64,000 nucleotides of DNA from Sophora flavescens (GCA_030762895.1 CM061069.1:85569548-85633547), one strand, 5' to 3'. Shown: positions 23,896-35,453, counted from the stretch's first letter. Notes: generated by a model from the sequence alone, not told the origin. Numbers and translations are program-made.

Positions 23896-25576
23896 CGACC
23901 CTGATAGGTGTGAGCTGTATGTTGATGATCATCATCATCGCCGCTTAGTGGCATTGGGTAGGGCGCATAATAACTTAGGTAATACCATACACCATCGGTT
24001 ATTACCGGATGATCAGCTGAGGGTCGTTGTTGAGATTATTCGAGATGCTGATGCTCGAGTCCCTGTGCCCACTGAGGAGGTTCAAACAGTGGGTCAGGCC
24101 CCCGGTAACTTCATCCTCCGCCAAGAAGACTGGTCAACTTTCTTGTTGCATCTGAGGTATTCGGTTAGTTGTGTTTTTCTATATTCATCGTTGAAATAAT
24201 TTATTATTGTTTAAAGATAATGCTTTATTTTTATTCGTTATAGGATGTTGGAAATGATATTGTGCCTAAAAGGTCGGATCTAGGAAGACCAGAGATGTCT
24301 GCTCCTGCCAAGGTATTCATTTGACCATTTAGTTAATAACGAATTAAATAACTTAATTATCCGTGATTACTAATATATATCTATGTTGTTTAGGGGATCG
24401 ACAAAGGGGCACCTGGTCATGGTGATGTTTTTAAAGTTCTGGCTATACAGGTTGTCACCATGGAGAATGACGCAGTCTTAGTAAGGTTGGAACATGATGC
24501 CAGCCCTGGTGAACTGTATATACCAAAGAAGGAACTTATGGAGATGGTACTCAATAAATAAATGGTCAGTTCTGTACACATATCGTTTTGGTGCACGTAA
24601 GTACATTTTATTTATAAGTACGTAATTAATTTTTAAATACTATGATAATTAACATGTTTTTCCAATATATTAGGTATCTGCATCGTATGTTAGTCGATCA
24701 GGGTAACCTCGCCCTTTATGGGTTCATTGACCCCATGTTCATTCAGGGTGATGTTCTCCTAGCATCGGAAGACCCAGTCACTACCATACGTGATATACTT
24801 GCCCGAGACGATCATCAATTCTATCTTGCGCCTTATCTCAATAAGTAAGTACCGGTTATTTAAGTATAACTATATATGACTTAGTCACTAACTGTTCCGC
24901 AAATACAGCCTGCATTGGCAACTGTTGCTTTTGTACCCAAGAATGAACGTCGTGGTCTTCTTCTGCTCATTAGGAAATAAGCCGGCGAATCAACTGAAGA
25001 CGATCATCGAAACGTAAGCATTAAAATACTTTATAATCAGTAATGCAGTTGTTTTAATTATCTGAAATCTATTAGATATACTTTAATTAATGTTTTTGTC
25101 ATGATAGGTCTATTAATGCAACCCGCATGTTGAGTGGTGAAAGGCGTACTCGGGCTATCAGATGGATTATTCCCAGCGTAAGATATTTATTAGTTCAAAT
25201 GCATCAAATGTAGTGGGTACAATAATTGATTTCTATTTTATTTAATTCCTCATATTCTAATTGGGTTTCATTTGTACGTAGTCACGTATACAACGTGGGT
25301 CATGGGAATGTGGCTACTATGTGATGCAGTGGATGTTGGAAATTATCTCCTCCGGGATCACTGAAAGATTGCACGAGGTAAATGTTAATTGACACAATTA
25401 GAAGTAATAGTATAGATTCGTTATATGTTTTATGTTAGTTTATTACTTAAAAGATATAATCTTTTGTCCAATTAAACTTGCAGATATTCAACAATCCAAC
25501 TCCATTATCTGATTCGACAAAGAACAACATAAAGAGGCGTTGGGCAACTTTCTTTCTTGAAGTGTACCAACCATAG
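22441..25576 (+). pseudogene. Element E gene: Ptta/En-Spm-type protein with DUF8039-like and ULP1-like protease domains (11 exons)
   Basis: Exons proposed from GT-AG borders: 22441-22725, 22825-23031, 23119-23391, 23468-24156, 24244-24312, 24394-24596, 24674-24844, 24909-25013, 25108-25177, 25282-25377, 25484-25576. Exons 1-4 match the plant Ptta/En-Spm transposase-associated family (VPADVKEQIWESI, KKNPLEVYPFLDKATWDRF, GKPDHPGRVIGVGWGVG). Exon 4 has an Asp run and a DUF8039-like segment (CELYVDD...GNTIHH...VPVP). Exons 8-10 carry a C48/ULP1-type cysteine protease: HWQLLLLYP (His) and ECGYYVMQWM (Cys). Damage: a roughly 10-bp duplication in exon 2 (about 22890) shifts the frame, and TGA/TAA stops lie in exons 3 and 4. 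Such ORFs accompany many plant CACTA elements; their role in transposition is unclear. Confidence 0.8.
23837..23894 (+). repeat. (GAT)n microsatellite in exon 4 of the CACTA gene
   Basis: Encodes a run of about 17 Asp residues upstream of the DUF8039-like segment. Confidence 0.9.
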
Positions 25577-25720
25577 TTTGTATATATGTAGTTAGTTTAA
25601 AAACTTATCATGTACTAGCTATTACTTTTGACTGATTATATGTATTTTGATATGAAATCTATAATATATCATGTAGCTTTTTGGTTTCTAATTATTTTTG
25701 TTGTCTCTGAATGTAATTGA

Positions 25721-25787
<67 letters not shown>

Positions 25788-25925
25788 TGTATGTATTGTT
25801 CATAATAAATTCAATATATGTTAGTTGTGTTGAGAATATTTACAGTATGTTATTCTGGTATATATTGATCTGCATTACTGAAACATGGGGAAGGAATGAT
25901 AGAAATGTAAATAATAGGAAAAAAA
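25577..25925 (+). repeat. Element E 3' flank of gene with (TA)n and (TATG)n
   Basis: Non-coding. (TA)n at 25728-25760 runs directly into (GTAT)n to about 25797. The short Met-Tyr-Ile frames here are repeat artefacts. Confidence 0.85.
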
Positions 25926-25931
25926 ATGAGA

Positions 25932-26282
25932 CTTTACACATCGGTTTTATTAAAACCGATGTGGAAATTTCACTTTACACATCGGTTTTCATTAAAACCG
26001 ATGTGGAAAGTGAAATTTCCACATCGGTTTTAAACAAAACCGATGTGAAATTTCACTTTACACATCGGTTTTAATGAAAACCGATGTGTAAAGTGAAATT
26101 TCACAATAGGATACGAATTGACAAATTAATTTTCCACATCGGTTAAGAGTTAACCGCTGTATAAAATATTATACACATCGGTTATAAAATTGATGTGTAA
26201 AGTGCCAATAAACCACATCAGTCGTTTCAACATCAGTTTTAAAACCGATGTGTAAAGCCAAAAATAACCGATGTGGAATCTC
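25932..26282. repeat. Element E right subterminal palindrome array
   Basis: About seven to eight CACATCGGTTTT/AAAACCGATGTG units, closer packed than on the left and with near-identical arms; several neighbours are inverted copies of each other. Some units near 26150-26240 are decayed. Confidence 0.9.
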
Positions 26283-26297
26283 TTTTCTGCACTAGTG
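26268..26297 (-). repeat. Element E right terminal inverted repeat
   Basis: Ends TTTTCTGCACTAGTG, the complement of the left end, followed by the GTT duplication. Confidence 0.95.
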
Positions 26298-28362
26298 GTT
26301 CCTCGGGGAACAATCTTGAAGAAGAATAACGCAAGTGAAACTGTTGTTGTGCCAACCAAGAAGAGGCAACCTGCAAGGAAAGCAAAGACCTTTGCATCCT
26401 CTAAGGTAAACATCTCTGCTGAAATTCCTGTTAATTTAGCAGAAGATGCTCCTGTTGTCAATACTGTGAATGATAGTGTCTCTGCTCCTGAAGGACTCTT
26501 TGATAATGTATATAGACCAACTCTACGCACACCCCAACCTTCAAAACAAAGAATCCAAACTAACCAAACCACAACCCCATTCTCACCACAAAGCACCTCA
26601 AATCAACTGACCATACCATAACCTACACCTATCAAAACTATCTTTCCACCAATTATACCTGATTTTGACCCCTGGTTTCATCAAACTGATGATGAAATTT
26701 GCCCAGGTGCCCCTTTTCCTAAACCTCTTAGACAACTCTTTCCACCCATTGTACCCTCATCCACTCTCTTTGCTAACAAATATGAGAATTGGGCCAAGAT
26801 CAAGAGAGATTGGAAAGCTCTGTTTCACACTCACCAACCTGACCCTGATATTGACCCTAACACTCCTCTCACCAGGTGGTACCCTCTTGCTGAATATGAA
26901 TATGAACCATATGAGGACTACCCTTGGACCAACAGATATCCAAACACTTAGCCTCCCAAAGGACCCTTTCCCTCAAATGCACAACCAACATGGACCTCTT
27001 CTTACCCACTTACCCCTTAAACGGTTCCCCAGAAGAAAAATGAACCCTCACCTCATAAAAACCCCTCCATTGATCCCCGTCACTGATGGAGTAGAGAGGC
27101 ATATCATACCAGTATGGCAGACTGGCCCAAAAAGGAACAGGCTGCATACCCTACCTAAGAAGAAAGCCAGATCTTCCGAGCATATTCCCATCATCGTGGA
27201 TTGCAACACAAAATGGATGAAGTTCAAGCACCCCAGTATCTATGGAAGAGCCTCTAACTTCTTCCAAGATCAATTTTTCTATGAGATACTGAAATGGGAG
27301 TTCAGTCATTTCCAAGTTGACAGAGCTGCACACTATGTTCCATTCACCTGGCTTAGGCATGGAAAGAAAACCAAACAAGGAATTTCTCCTTACCCTGTCT
27401 GTCCAAGGCTTAGCATGACTGATCTTAATAAGGACAAAGACAGAAAGTGCAGAAGAAACAAAGGAGTCATGCCTGAACCTCATTCTGCAATGCTGGACTT
27501 ATCTAAAGAAACATTTGAGTACTTTATGCTTGAGTACTATCTGCACATGGAAGCTATTGGGAAAATAGAAGAAAGAATAGCCGTCGACTTCTAGAAGTCT
27601 CACATAATCCACTGTACTAGGGAAGCCTCTTCTTCTGGCCTATCTCAAGAAGAAAAGTAGAAAATTCCCAAAGTCAGAGCAAAGTGTGGACTCTCCAAGT
27701 TCAGATATATGAACTGCAAAGATCTGTGGGAACTCCCCATTACTAGCAGAGATGTGGAGGAAATCACTCCTATTCATTGGGCAAAGGATGTTCCTGAGCC
27801 AATTCTACAATATGCCACTGCTTTAGCTTCAACCTCAGCCTCTGAACATACAACAGAAGAGTTAATTGTAGAAGGCTCTGAGTTAAATGCTGAAATCTCT
27901 TCCAGACCTGCTTCTGAGCCTTTAACTATTTTAGTTGATGCCGTTGTTGTTGTTACTATTGAGCCAACTCTGACCAACCAGTCAGCTGAGGTCTGTGCTT
28001 CTAAGCAAGGTGCTGAGTCTGCTAAGACATCATCTCAACCATTAGCTCTTGCTATGGTTCGTCCACCAGCCCAAGCTCAAGACAATTATCCTTGCCACCA
28101 AATCTTGAGGACATCATTGGAAGAATTGTTGATGATAAGGTTGGTAAGATAGTTGAAGAGAAGACAGAACAGATGGCACAACAGCTTGAAGAAAGGGTAC
28201 AGAAGCAAGTTCAAGATACTTTGGCCCCTACAAATGAAATGGTGACTCAGATGCTAGATTTATTGATGGATTTTAAGGAAAGCCAAAACCCAAATCAAAA
28301 CCAACCCTTCCACCACCTCCTCCTACCTAAACCTTTTCTTTCTTTATCTTATCTGTTTTGCT
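26298..28362 (+). pseudogene. Element B: ORF3, 3' part
   Basis: Continuation of ORF3 after the CACTA insert. A basic region (VVVPTKKRQPARKAK), then a Pro-rich acidic region (LFPPIVPSSTLFANKYENWAK; WYPLAEYEYEPYEDYPW), then a frame shift into 27068-27590 (KWMKFKHPSIYGRASNFF, WEFSHFQVDRAAHYVPFTWL), and a Glu/Gln-rich C-terminus with probable coiled coil (28092-28330, EEKTEQMAQQLEERVQKQV). Stops near 26621, 26950 and 27592 and frame changes break it. No family function is known to me. Confidence 0.65.
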
Positions 28363-28683
28363 GACTATGATGGTCCACTCCTTTTACATTTTTGTCTGAT
28401 GACAAAGAAGGGGGAGAAAGGAAAGATTAAATTTATACAGAGTTTTTTTTTTTTTTGAAAAGGTACATATTTTGTCTGCATATGCATAAGTTTAAACTAA
28501 TCATCTTGATGATACATTGCCTTGAATTCTTATACCTAAATTTTGTCTAAAGTAAATTAGGCTTTGATACTGCTTTGAACTGTTTATTCACAAATGTTTG
28601 AAAAGCTACTATCTTGGTCTGATAACTTATATTATCTAGCAAATAAGACTTGGTTTTATATTATCTATCAAAAAGGGGGAGAT
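28363..28683 (+). other. Element B 3' UTR and polypurine tract
   Basis: AT-rich non-coding sequence with 'gacaaagaagggggagaaagg' near 28400 (a possible second purine tract) and the terminal tract 'caaaaagggggaga' (28669-28682) adjoining the LTR. Confidence 0.85.
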
Positions 28684-30207
28684 TGTTGGAACCAAAGTGG
28701 TTCTGGTTTATTTAATCTCTAGGTTTTGATGTTAACAAAAGGATTAAATTTGCTTGGCAAAGTGTTAGTTGAGATCTAACAAGTGATTTCAGTTTATGCA
28801 GGAATATCCAAAATAATATAAGGTATACAATGCTTTGACTCTTGCAAAGAGTTATCCGTCCAAAGGTTATTTAAATTGTTTATATTTTAATCGTAAAGTA
28901 GACGACTAACTATATCTCTGTAGACGTCCATAGTAGCCATGTCAGCAGACGAGTGCTCTCCTTAAAACTTAAGTAGACATCCATAGTGCCTAACTAAAAT
29001 TCAGTAGACGTCGATAGTGCCACGTCATTGGACGGAGTTTCTCTAAAGACTTAGCAAGTCCAAAGACTTGTGTGGACGAGCACTTCTGCCACATCAGTTG
29101 ACGAGCAGAATAAAACCTTGTGTAGACGCGTTCTAAAACTGAGTGCCTGTAGAAGGTTCTACATCTTCTATATCTTTACTACCTTGAAATTGATTTAATG
29201 CAATCTGGACCACATTGAATTTGTTTCACATGATTGATATTTATTTCAATGGAATATATGTTCTTTATAATTGTTTTATCTGGTTAATGCCTTGTTCCTT
29301 TGTGAAAAATTCATAGTACTATCAAGGAAATACAAAATGCAAATAGTATAATTGGAATTGCAAAACAATCTGTACGATGACAACTTTATTGCTGTAAAAA
29401 AAGGTGGGTTATACACAAAGGAGGAAAGAAAGTTTTTAAGGTACGATTGCTCAGGACAGTGAGCCTCCATTTAGTGCTTTTATGATAACCAAGGATGCTT
29501 TTCATCACGGCCAAAATCAAGCCATCAGTCTCAACGGATATCATGCATTTAATGCTATCTCTAAACGGGATGATTAAAAATAACCATTGAAAAATTGCAA
29601 GAGAAGTTGAAGACCACTATATATAGAAGGTCTCAAGCTCTGAGGAACAACTTTTGCCATTTGAACATTTGCAAGATATTCAAAGCTAATATTCCCTTTG
29701 TAAAGCAAAAGTCTGTAATTCTTAAGGTTGAATATTTTTAAAAATATTCAGTAGATCTTAAACCTTCATACCCTCACATATAGTGAGTTAGAAAGATCTT
29801 AGAAAAATCTGTGATTGAATTAGAGACTGAAGAGGCTTGGAAAGAAAGTAATACTTGTAGCCTAGAGAGGTGTAGAATACTTGTTGTAGAAACTGTTTGG
29901 AAATAGTTGAGAAAATCCTTCAAGTAGAAGGGACTAGACGTAACTCTTGGTTGTAAAAGAATGAACCAGGATAAAATACCTGAGTGAATTTTCTATCCCT
30001 TATCTTTTACAGTTTTGTTTATTTATACTAACTGTGTGATTTGATTTTGGTTTTGTTAATCTTTTAAAAAGGATTTCTTGTGTGCTTAAACTATTTATCT
30101 TCTGCTTGTGAAAAGGTATCTCAAAAAGGGTTTTTGCGAAAATAATTAACAAACACAATTCAACCCCCCCCCCCCTCCCCCTCTTATGTTTTCCTGTGCC
30201 AACTTCA
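28684..30207 (+). mobile_element. Element B: 3' LTR
   Basis: 1524 bp, TGTTGGAACC to CCAACTTCA, nearly identical to 12506-14020. A C-run (about 30165-30178) accounts for some of the length difference. Confidence 0.93.
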
Positions 30208-30287
30208 CAATAGTTCTCGAAATTGTAAACAACAATCTAGATTTCATTACCCCAAAATAAAAATGAAAACCTACAGCTGGTCAGACA

Positions 30288-30803
30288 CTAATGATACCCA
30301 TTGGGGAGACCATAACGATCGTCCCCACCCTCTGAAGGTAAAACTGATGGAGACCTATCCACTCCAACCCCCGCGTCTAGAGAATCATCATCATCATCAC
30401 TGAGTGGACGGTACTACGGGTTCTCCTCCATTACCTCAATCGGGTCCTCCTCGATAACCTCCTGAGGATCCTCCTCGTCTATCTCATACGGGTCCTCCTC
30501 AATCGGTGAAGCGGGCGCTACCGCCGGCTGATGCGGGTTCTGTGGAGGATCTAGAACCACTAGTCCCTAGGCTGCCATATGCTGCAAGTAGAAGTCCACC
30601 GGCGGTAATGAAATCCGAACCGTCTTCATCGTATATGTCCTCCGCGTAGGTCCTTCCCACTCTTATCCATCAACAATACACACTAGGCCAGTATAGAACA
30701 CAAGCTGGGATCCTGGCTGAAAACCCCAAGCGGCGGGGTCTTGAGCGTTCTCAAATATGATGGCCCTCACTCGAGAGTGAGCTAACGACATGTTCGGATC
30801 CAG
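30288..30803 (-). pseudogene. LTR-internal reading frame of element C (unrecognised protein)
   Basis: A 171-codon frame entirely inside the LTR, sense to element C. The first codon position is CTG where LTR I has ATG. Recognisable pieces: DPNMSLAHSRVRAIIFENA, DPAAWGFQPGSQ, SLPPVDFYLQHMAA, then an acidic tail with EEDPYEIDEEDPQEV-type repeats and a DDDDD run. LTR I at 51675 carries a clear homologue of the first 78 residues. Two internal TAA/TAG codons (after VDG and MAA) and one in the tail disable this copy. I recognise no known domain; the acidic Pro-rich tail suggests a low-complexity interaction region. Confidence 0.65.
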
Positions 30804-30814
30804 CTATATCCCCA

Positions 30815-30818
<4 letters not shown>

Positions 30819-30880
<62 letters not shown>
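30819..30880. repeat. (TA)n microsatellite in C's right LTR
   Basis: About 31 TA units, immediately upstream (in element sense) of the LTR-internal reading frame. It generates spurious Tyr-Ile frames. Confidence 0.95.
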
Positions 30881-30881
<1 letters not shown>

Positions 30882-31265
30882 GCAGAGAGAGAATACAACA
30901 AAAAGAAATGCAAGGGTGAGATACCAATATATGGATCAATTATGACGACTACATGCCCAAAACACAAAACAACAGGCATAAATAAAAGATTCATATATAA
31001 CATAGACATTTCAGGTAAAAACATAACATCAAAGTATCTTCATCATTTTTGAAAAACATACGGCACTTCTATGTTTCAACATTCTATTCTAATTCTCTGG
31101 AGATCCCAACTTTGTTTTAAAAATGAGCTGATCAGGGTCAACTGCCAAAAGGCACAACGTGTTTCTCCATAGCACTACCCAAAACTCCTGGCACAGTGAT
31201 CAACGTGTGTGGATATCCATAGCATACTGTCCAACACAAGGCACTGTAACCAAGGCATATGGACT

Positions 31266-31289
31266 TCATTGTCCATCAAGGCACAATGA
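31266..31289 (-). repeat. LTR hairpin of element C
   Basis: Perfect 7-bp stem TCATTGT/ACAATGA around a 10-nt loop, which in element sense is GCCTTGATGG. LTRs I and J have hairpins with related loops and other stems. The left LTR copy is truncated inside this hairpin. Confidence 0.75.
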
Positions 31290-32236
31290 TACAACTTCTT
31301 GAATATCTTAGCCTAGATATCCTGAATAACACCTGCGAAACGTCTGCTGAATAATGCATGTAAAACATTTTGTTCTCGTAAATGTTCTTTGTGTTTCATT
31401 CTTTCCTTCATCGGGCTAAAAGCTCATGACCATTAATAAATTTTCAACATTTTAAAACTTTCATTATCAACACTGGACGTTTAAGTCTGAGTGTCCAATC
31501 ACAACAGTCCTAAGGCAATGCACCAGTCTAGGACTTTGAGGTCGTAGAAAAACAATTTTCACCTTTTTACTACTTTCACAATGTTGTAACACAACGTATG
31601 TAGGACACACAGTCCACAACAACGTGGCACAGATCATAGATCAACGTGCTTTAATACACTAGTACCCCGACGTCTCGGTTACTAGGTTCACTTTTTAACG
31701 TTATTTTTCGTTCAGTGTAACACTAATACAAAACAAAACTTCTGTAACTTATCCAAGTTATCGGATATTTTTACTTGAATAAATTCTTTTCGAAAACATT
31801 TTCTTTTGAAATTCATTTTTTTTTTGAAAAACTTTAACTTTAAGAACTCCATTTCTTTTTCTAAAAATTCCACTTTATTTTGGAAAAATATACTTTTTCA
31901 AATATATGGAAAACCTTTTTGAAAGAAAACTCTTTCTAAGAACATTGGAAACTAAAATCCCATTTTCTATGGTCTGCTACCATAGAGTGTTCTAAAAATT
32001 TTGTTTTTCTTTTAGAATAAAATCCTTTAGCTCAAATAATTTTCCTTTACCAACAACAATCACATGATCATAAATCATTAACTGAAAAAAAAAACATATT
32101 AATCCCTCAAATATACCATCATTGTAACAAGAACTCAAAATTATTCTAAAACAACTACAACAACAACATCAAGCAAACACATAAAAAAACCAACCAATAG
32201 CACATAGTCATCATAAATAATTATCTCTCAGGCTTT

Positions 32237-32252
32237 CTCTCCTTACCTTAAC
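32237..32252 (-). promoter_or_regulatory. Putative splice donor, C right LTR
   Basis: Minus-strand TTAAG|GTAAGGAGAG, the copy of the 6040/6039 site with G to A at one position. It lies about 1.44 kb upstream of the LTR reading frame at 30803. Confidence 0.45.
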
Positions 32253-33041
32253 TTGACGAATCAAAACATGATTTTTTTCCACGTTTAACTAAAGCAAGCC
32301 TTGAGTCTTTCTCACGTTTGTAAATATAATCAAAACCAAGTATAAAAGTATAAGTTAAAATTCACAAATACATCCCATTTCTCACATGCATGCATTCGAC
32401 CTTGCCAAGAAAATGATGATAAAAATTTCAAATTTTTACAAGCTTTTTGATCAAAGAACCTTATGCATTTTAGAGACAAAATCAAGGTCTAATACCTAAA
32501 AATAAAAACTCAATCCATCTACTCCACAAAGAGTAGGTTTCGGCCCACCCATAAAAATACGCTAGGGAATTGATTTTCAACTTTATAAATTCATGCATGA
32601 AAATAAAATGGTGATTAAGGTAAGTGTTCTTCTAAAAAAAATTAAAAACAAAGCCATTCTCAACTTTTGAACCATATGCATGTTTAAAAAAAATTGATCA
32701 ATACAATGTATTTTCATTAAAAATTAAAACCAAGCTTCTTCAACTCCCATGGCTAGGGTTTCGGCTCTCTTAAGTAGAATGGAAAAGAAAACTTATTATT
32801 TTGTTGTAACTTATGAACTTAAAAATCACATGTATTAAAAAACACTATCTTCCTCTAGGTAAAGTTTCGGCCACCCTTAGAAAATAGGCTTTGGAAAACT
32901 CTTTTGTGACATGCAAGTGCATAAGATGATAGTAGAGATGAGTGAGTTAATAGAATTTGATTTCATGCTAAAAAGGATTTTTCTAAGTATTTTTCTTGAA
33001 AATTCTAACTAAATCTAGAAACATGCAACATAAAATAAATA

Positions 33042-33402
33042 AGACTAAACCCCCAATTTGGTCCCTGAGAAAAACACTCGGGTCTGAAATAGTCCCTAAC
33101 CAAAAAAAACTATCCAGTTGGTCCTTAAGAATGTGTTTACCGGGACAGATTAGTCCTTCTGTCATATTTTGTAGTGTTTCTATCATGTGTAGTGCATGTT
33201 AATAGGGACTAATTTGGCTCACGGTCATGTTTCTTAGGGACTTTACTGGTATCACTTAAAAATTGTTAGGGACCAATTTGTGACAGAAGGACTAATCTGT
33301 CCCGGTAAACACATTCTTAAGGACCAACTGGATAGTTTTTTTTGGTTAGGGACTATTTCAGACCCGAGTGTTTTTCTCAGGGACCAAATTGGGGGTTTTC
33401 TC
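33042..33402. mobile_element. Foldback MITE (long inverted repeats, Mutator- or hAT-like)
   Basis: Present in C's right LTR and absent from the left copy, so the empty site is known. Inverted repeats of about 115 bp, nearly perfect, start AAACCCCCAATTTGGTCCCT. The target duplication is AATAAATA (33034-33041 and 33403-33410), or 9 bp with one mismatch. The centre (about 33165-33270) is unique and non-coding. The size and TSD fit a Mutator-like foldback MITE; hAT is the alternative. Confidence 0.85.
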
Positions 33403-34249
33403 AATAAATAACATGCATGTAAATAAAATAGATATTGGAAAAGATGAAGAGTAGAGAAGAAGAAGTATACCCTTGTTGATGAAGTGAAGTTGAAGATGAA
33501 CAAGACTTGAAAGCTTTTAAGAGTGAAAATGGAAGAAGAGTTGAAGTAAGTAAGTGAGTTGCAAGTGAGTGATTCTTGAGTGAGAAAACAAAAGTGAGGC
33601 AAGGTGTTAAAGAGGGGTATTTATAGAGGAAATGGGGGAGGGGGCGCAGCTGGTGCAGTAATTTGGAGAGGGATTTTCCAAATTTTTTTATTTCTTTTGT
33701 TAAAATAAAAATTGGTTTTAAATAAAATAATGGTTACTTTAAAAATAAAGAAAATAATTATGTATAAGGTCATGATGGTGTGAAGTAAATGCAAACACTA
33801 TTCAAATCAAGTCTCTTCAAATCTGCATCAAATACATTTTAAATAGATTTTTGTTCCTTTCCGGTTCTATTGATTTCCCGACTGTGAAAACCGATCGTAT
33901 TTTCCTTCATAAATTTTCTACCCGAGAAATTGATATTGAAATATTTATAAATGAAAATTTTAAAAATCATTAAAATTGTTATAAACATGTTAGGAAAATC
34001 TATGATTTTATTTTACGAGTTGAAATTCATTTTCCTGATCAGTAAAATCTTACTGACAGTGAAAACGCAGACCGGCTTCGTCTGAATTTTCAACCGAAAT
34101 TTCAACTGTAGTTTCCTAGAATAAAATAAATTATGAAAATAATTTTAGTTTATAAATATATTTTTCTCAGATTTAAAACATTAAAATTAATCACACATAC
34201 ACATACATAAACACAGATTATTAAGGAACATCAAAATCGGGGTGTTACA

Positions 34250-35453
34250 TGCAGGTCCAGCATGCCCGTGCTCACCTGACCAGAACAACCAAAATGCTGA
34301 AATAGGGTTTTCACCCCAAACGCTTAAAAGACTTATTAAGATACCAACGAAGCATGAAGACCAAAGACAAGTGAAAAGGTGATGTTGAGCCTTGATGCTT
34401 AATGATCAAGGTGTTGTTGATGTTGTACCTTGGTAGCCTAGTGGCCAAGGGGGCCTTGATGCTTAATGATCAAGGAGTTGAGGCTCTGGTGCTTTTTGGC
34501 CAGAGTGTTGTTTAACATTTAAAGTTAAAAGATTAAAGATGATGTTACCTTTGGTACTGGTTGGCCAAAGAGGTTAAGCCATAATAAATGGTGTTGATGG
34601 AAGTGGTGGCTAACGGTTGTTTGTTGTGTTCATGCATCATACATGGATTTTTAGGGGGAGTTACGATAGTTAAGGAGAGGTCATCCGCGTGTAATACGAT
34701 ATGGCCATCCACGGTGATATCCGAGACTAAGGGGATCAAGTACACCCGTGGTGGCGCATCAGATAATAAGGTGCGTCGGTTATCCTAGGGGTCCACCCAT
34801 GGTAAGGTGAACTGCCCAGGCGTTGGTCCTTATTGGTCAATGTGGAGATGTAACTATGGAGTCGTACGCCTGGTGTAGATGGATCCACATTCATTTGGAG
34901 TAGTGAGTCGCATTGCATTATATGATTAATGTTATATTGTGATATGCTTGTTGTGTTGGTATGATGACTATGTTATGGTTGTTATGTGTTGTATGTTCAT
35001 CTTGCCAACTATCATGTTGCCATTATGTTCATATATATGGTTCTTACTCCCCGTCTTTTGTTGTTTGCTTTGCATGTATCCTTTGGTTATGAAGAGGACG
35101 GCGAGCAGCTTGCTGAGGAGTGACTCCGAGGAGTCGCTACTCGTAGTTTAGTTTATGTTTAGTTTAGTTTAGTTGTTTATCCGAGTTGTTTATTGGATTG
35201 GTTATATCAGCTCTGTAATGTGACATCGGGGTTGGGTTCACTTATATCTTTCGTTTATGTTTACGTTTATGTTATGTCTTTCTTCTTAAACATGATTTAT
35301 TTTTCGCATTGAGACCTTGTTACAATGTGGTATCCTTTACCCGTTTGTTTTCTTTTATAAAGAATAAGCATGTGTTTATCTTATTTCGAAAAACTAAATT
35401 ATTTCCTTCTATGTTATCGCTTTAAATATACATGCCGGGTAGAGGGTGTCACA
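34250..35453 (+). mobile_element. Element D: 5' LTR (3' portion)
   Basis: Corresponds to 37588-38791. Contains the five-hairpin array and a short frame ending near 35140 (GYEEDGEQLAEE in one phase). The first 1.9 kb of this LTR is missing from the window. Confidence 0.87.
34390..34570 (+). repeat. Five-hairpin array in D 5' LTR
   Basis: Perfect stems at 34390-34411 (CCTTGAT/ATCAAGG), 34428-34450 (CCTTGG/CCAAGG), 34454-34475 (CCTTGAT/ATCAAGG), 34484-34505 (CTCTGG/CCAGAG) and 34549-34570 (CTTTGG/CCAAAG). Loops are about 10 nt of the form TGCTTnnTGG. The stems differ between units but always pair. Confidence 0.8.

Larger units (their letters stand above)
20419..26297. mobile_element. Element E: CACTA (En/Spm) DNA transposon, 5879 bp
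   Basis: The ends are inverted repeats starting CACTAGTGCAGAAAAG, with 28 of the first 30 bases matching by my count. It is flanked by a perfect 3-bp duplication GTT (20416-20418, 26298-26300), the hallmark of CACTA insertions. Subterminal regions carry arrays of CACATCGGTT palindromes, the usual transposase-binding architecture. Inside is one multi-exon gene (22441-25576) of Ptta/ULP1 type. No TNPD-type transposase (Transposase_21) was found, so the element is probably non-autonomous. Confidence 0.95.
12506..30207 (+). mobile_element. Element B: complete SIRE/Maximus-type Ty1-copia retrotransposon, carrying CACTA element E
   Basis: Two LTRs (12506-14020 and 28684-30207), tRNA-Met primer site, gag, pol in copia order (PR-IN-RT-RH), ORF3 and polypurine tract. 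Without E (5.9 kb) it is about 11.8 kb, a usual SIRE length. It sits inside C's right LTR. Flanking 5-mers are CAACT and CAATA, so the target duplication is imperfect or has drifted. Frameshifts and stops in gag and pol show it is now inactive, but its near-identical LTRs suggest it is younger than C. Confidence 0.92.
30208..34249 (-). mobile_element. Element C: 5' LTR (right copy), part 2
   Basis: Resumes after B and ends TGTTACA at 34249. It contains, in sense (minus) order: U3 palindromes (34031-34098), TATA motif (about 33618), MITE insert, splice-donor block (32246), a hairpin (31266-31289), a (TA)n tract, and the LTR-internal reading frame (30288-30803). The next bases, TGCAG, match D's LTR text, so C inserted into D. 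Confidence 0.87.

Noticed and set aside
20450..26282. Short regularly recurring palindromes that could suggest a CRISPR array
   Set aside because: Units lie symmetrically inside CACTA ends, spacers are AT-rich and irregular, and no cas genes exist; this is a plant transposon.
26665..27594. 309-codon frame as a genuine separate protein
   Set aside because: Its first half is the wrong phase of ORF3's acidic Pro-rich region; the true phase reads PWFHQTDDE and WYPLAEYEYEPYEDYP. Only the part after about 27068 seems to be in the coding phase.
30751..31024. Frames rich in Ile-Tyr at 30.8, 25.7 and 57.0 kb
   Set aside because: They are translations of (TA)n microsatellites.
33252..33602. Minus-strand 116-codon frame in C's right LTR
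   Set aside because: It runs across the MITE border and the LTR leader; the corresponding frame of the left LTR (6827-7045) differs after the insert.
34939..35151. Hydrophobic 70-codon frame in D's 5' LTR, possible membrane peptide
   Set aside because: T-rich LTR sequence; the 3' LTR copy has indels and changes that break the same frame.
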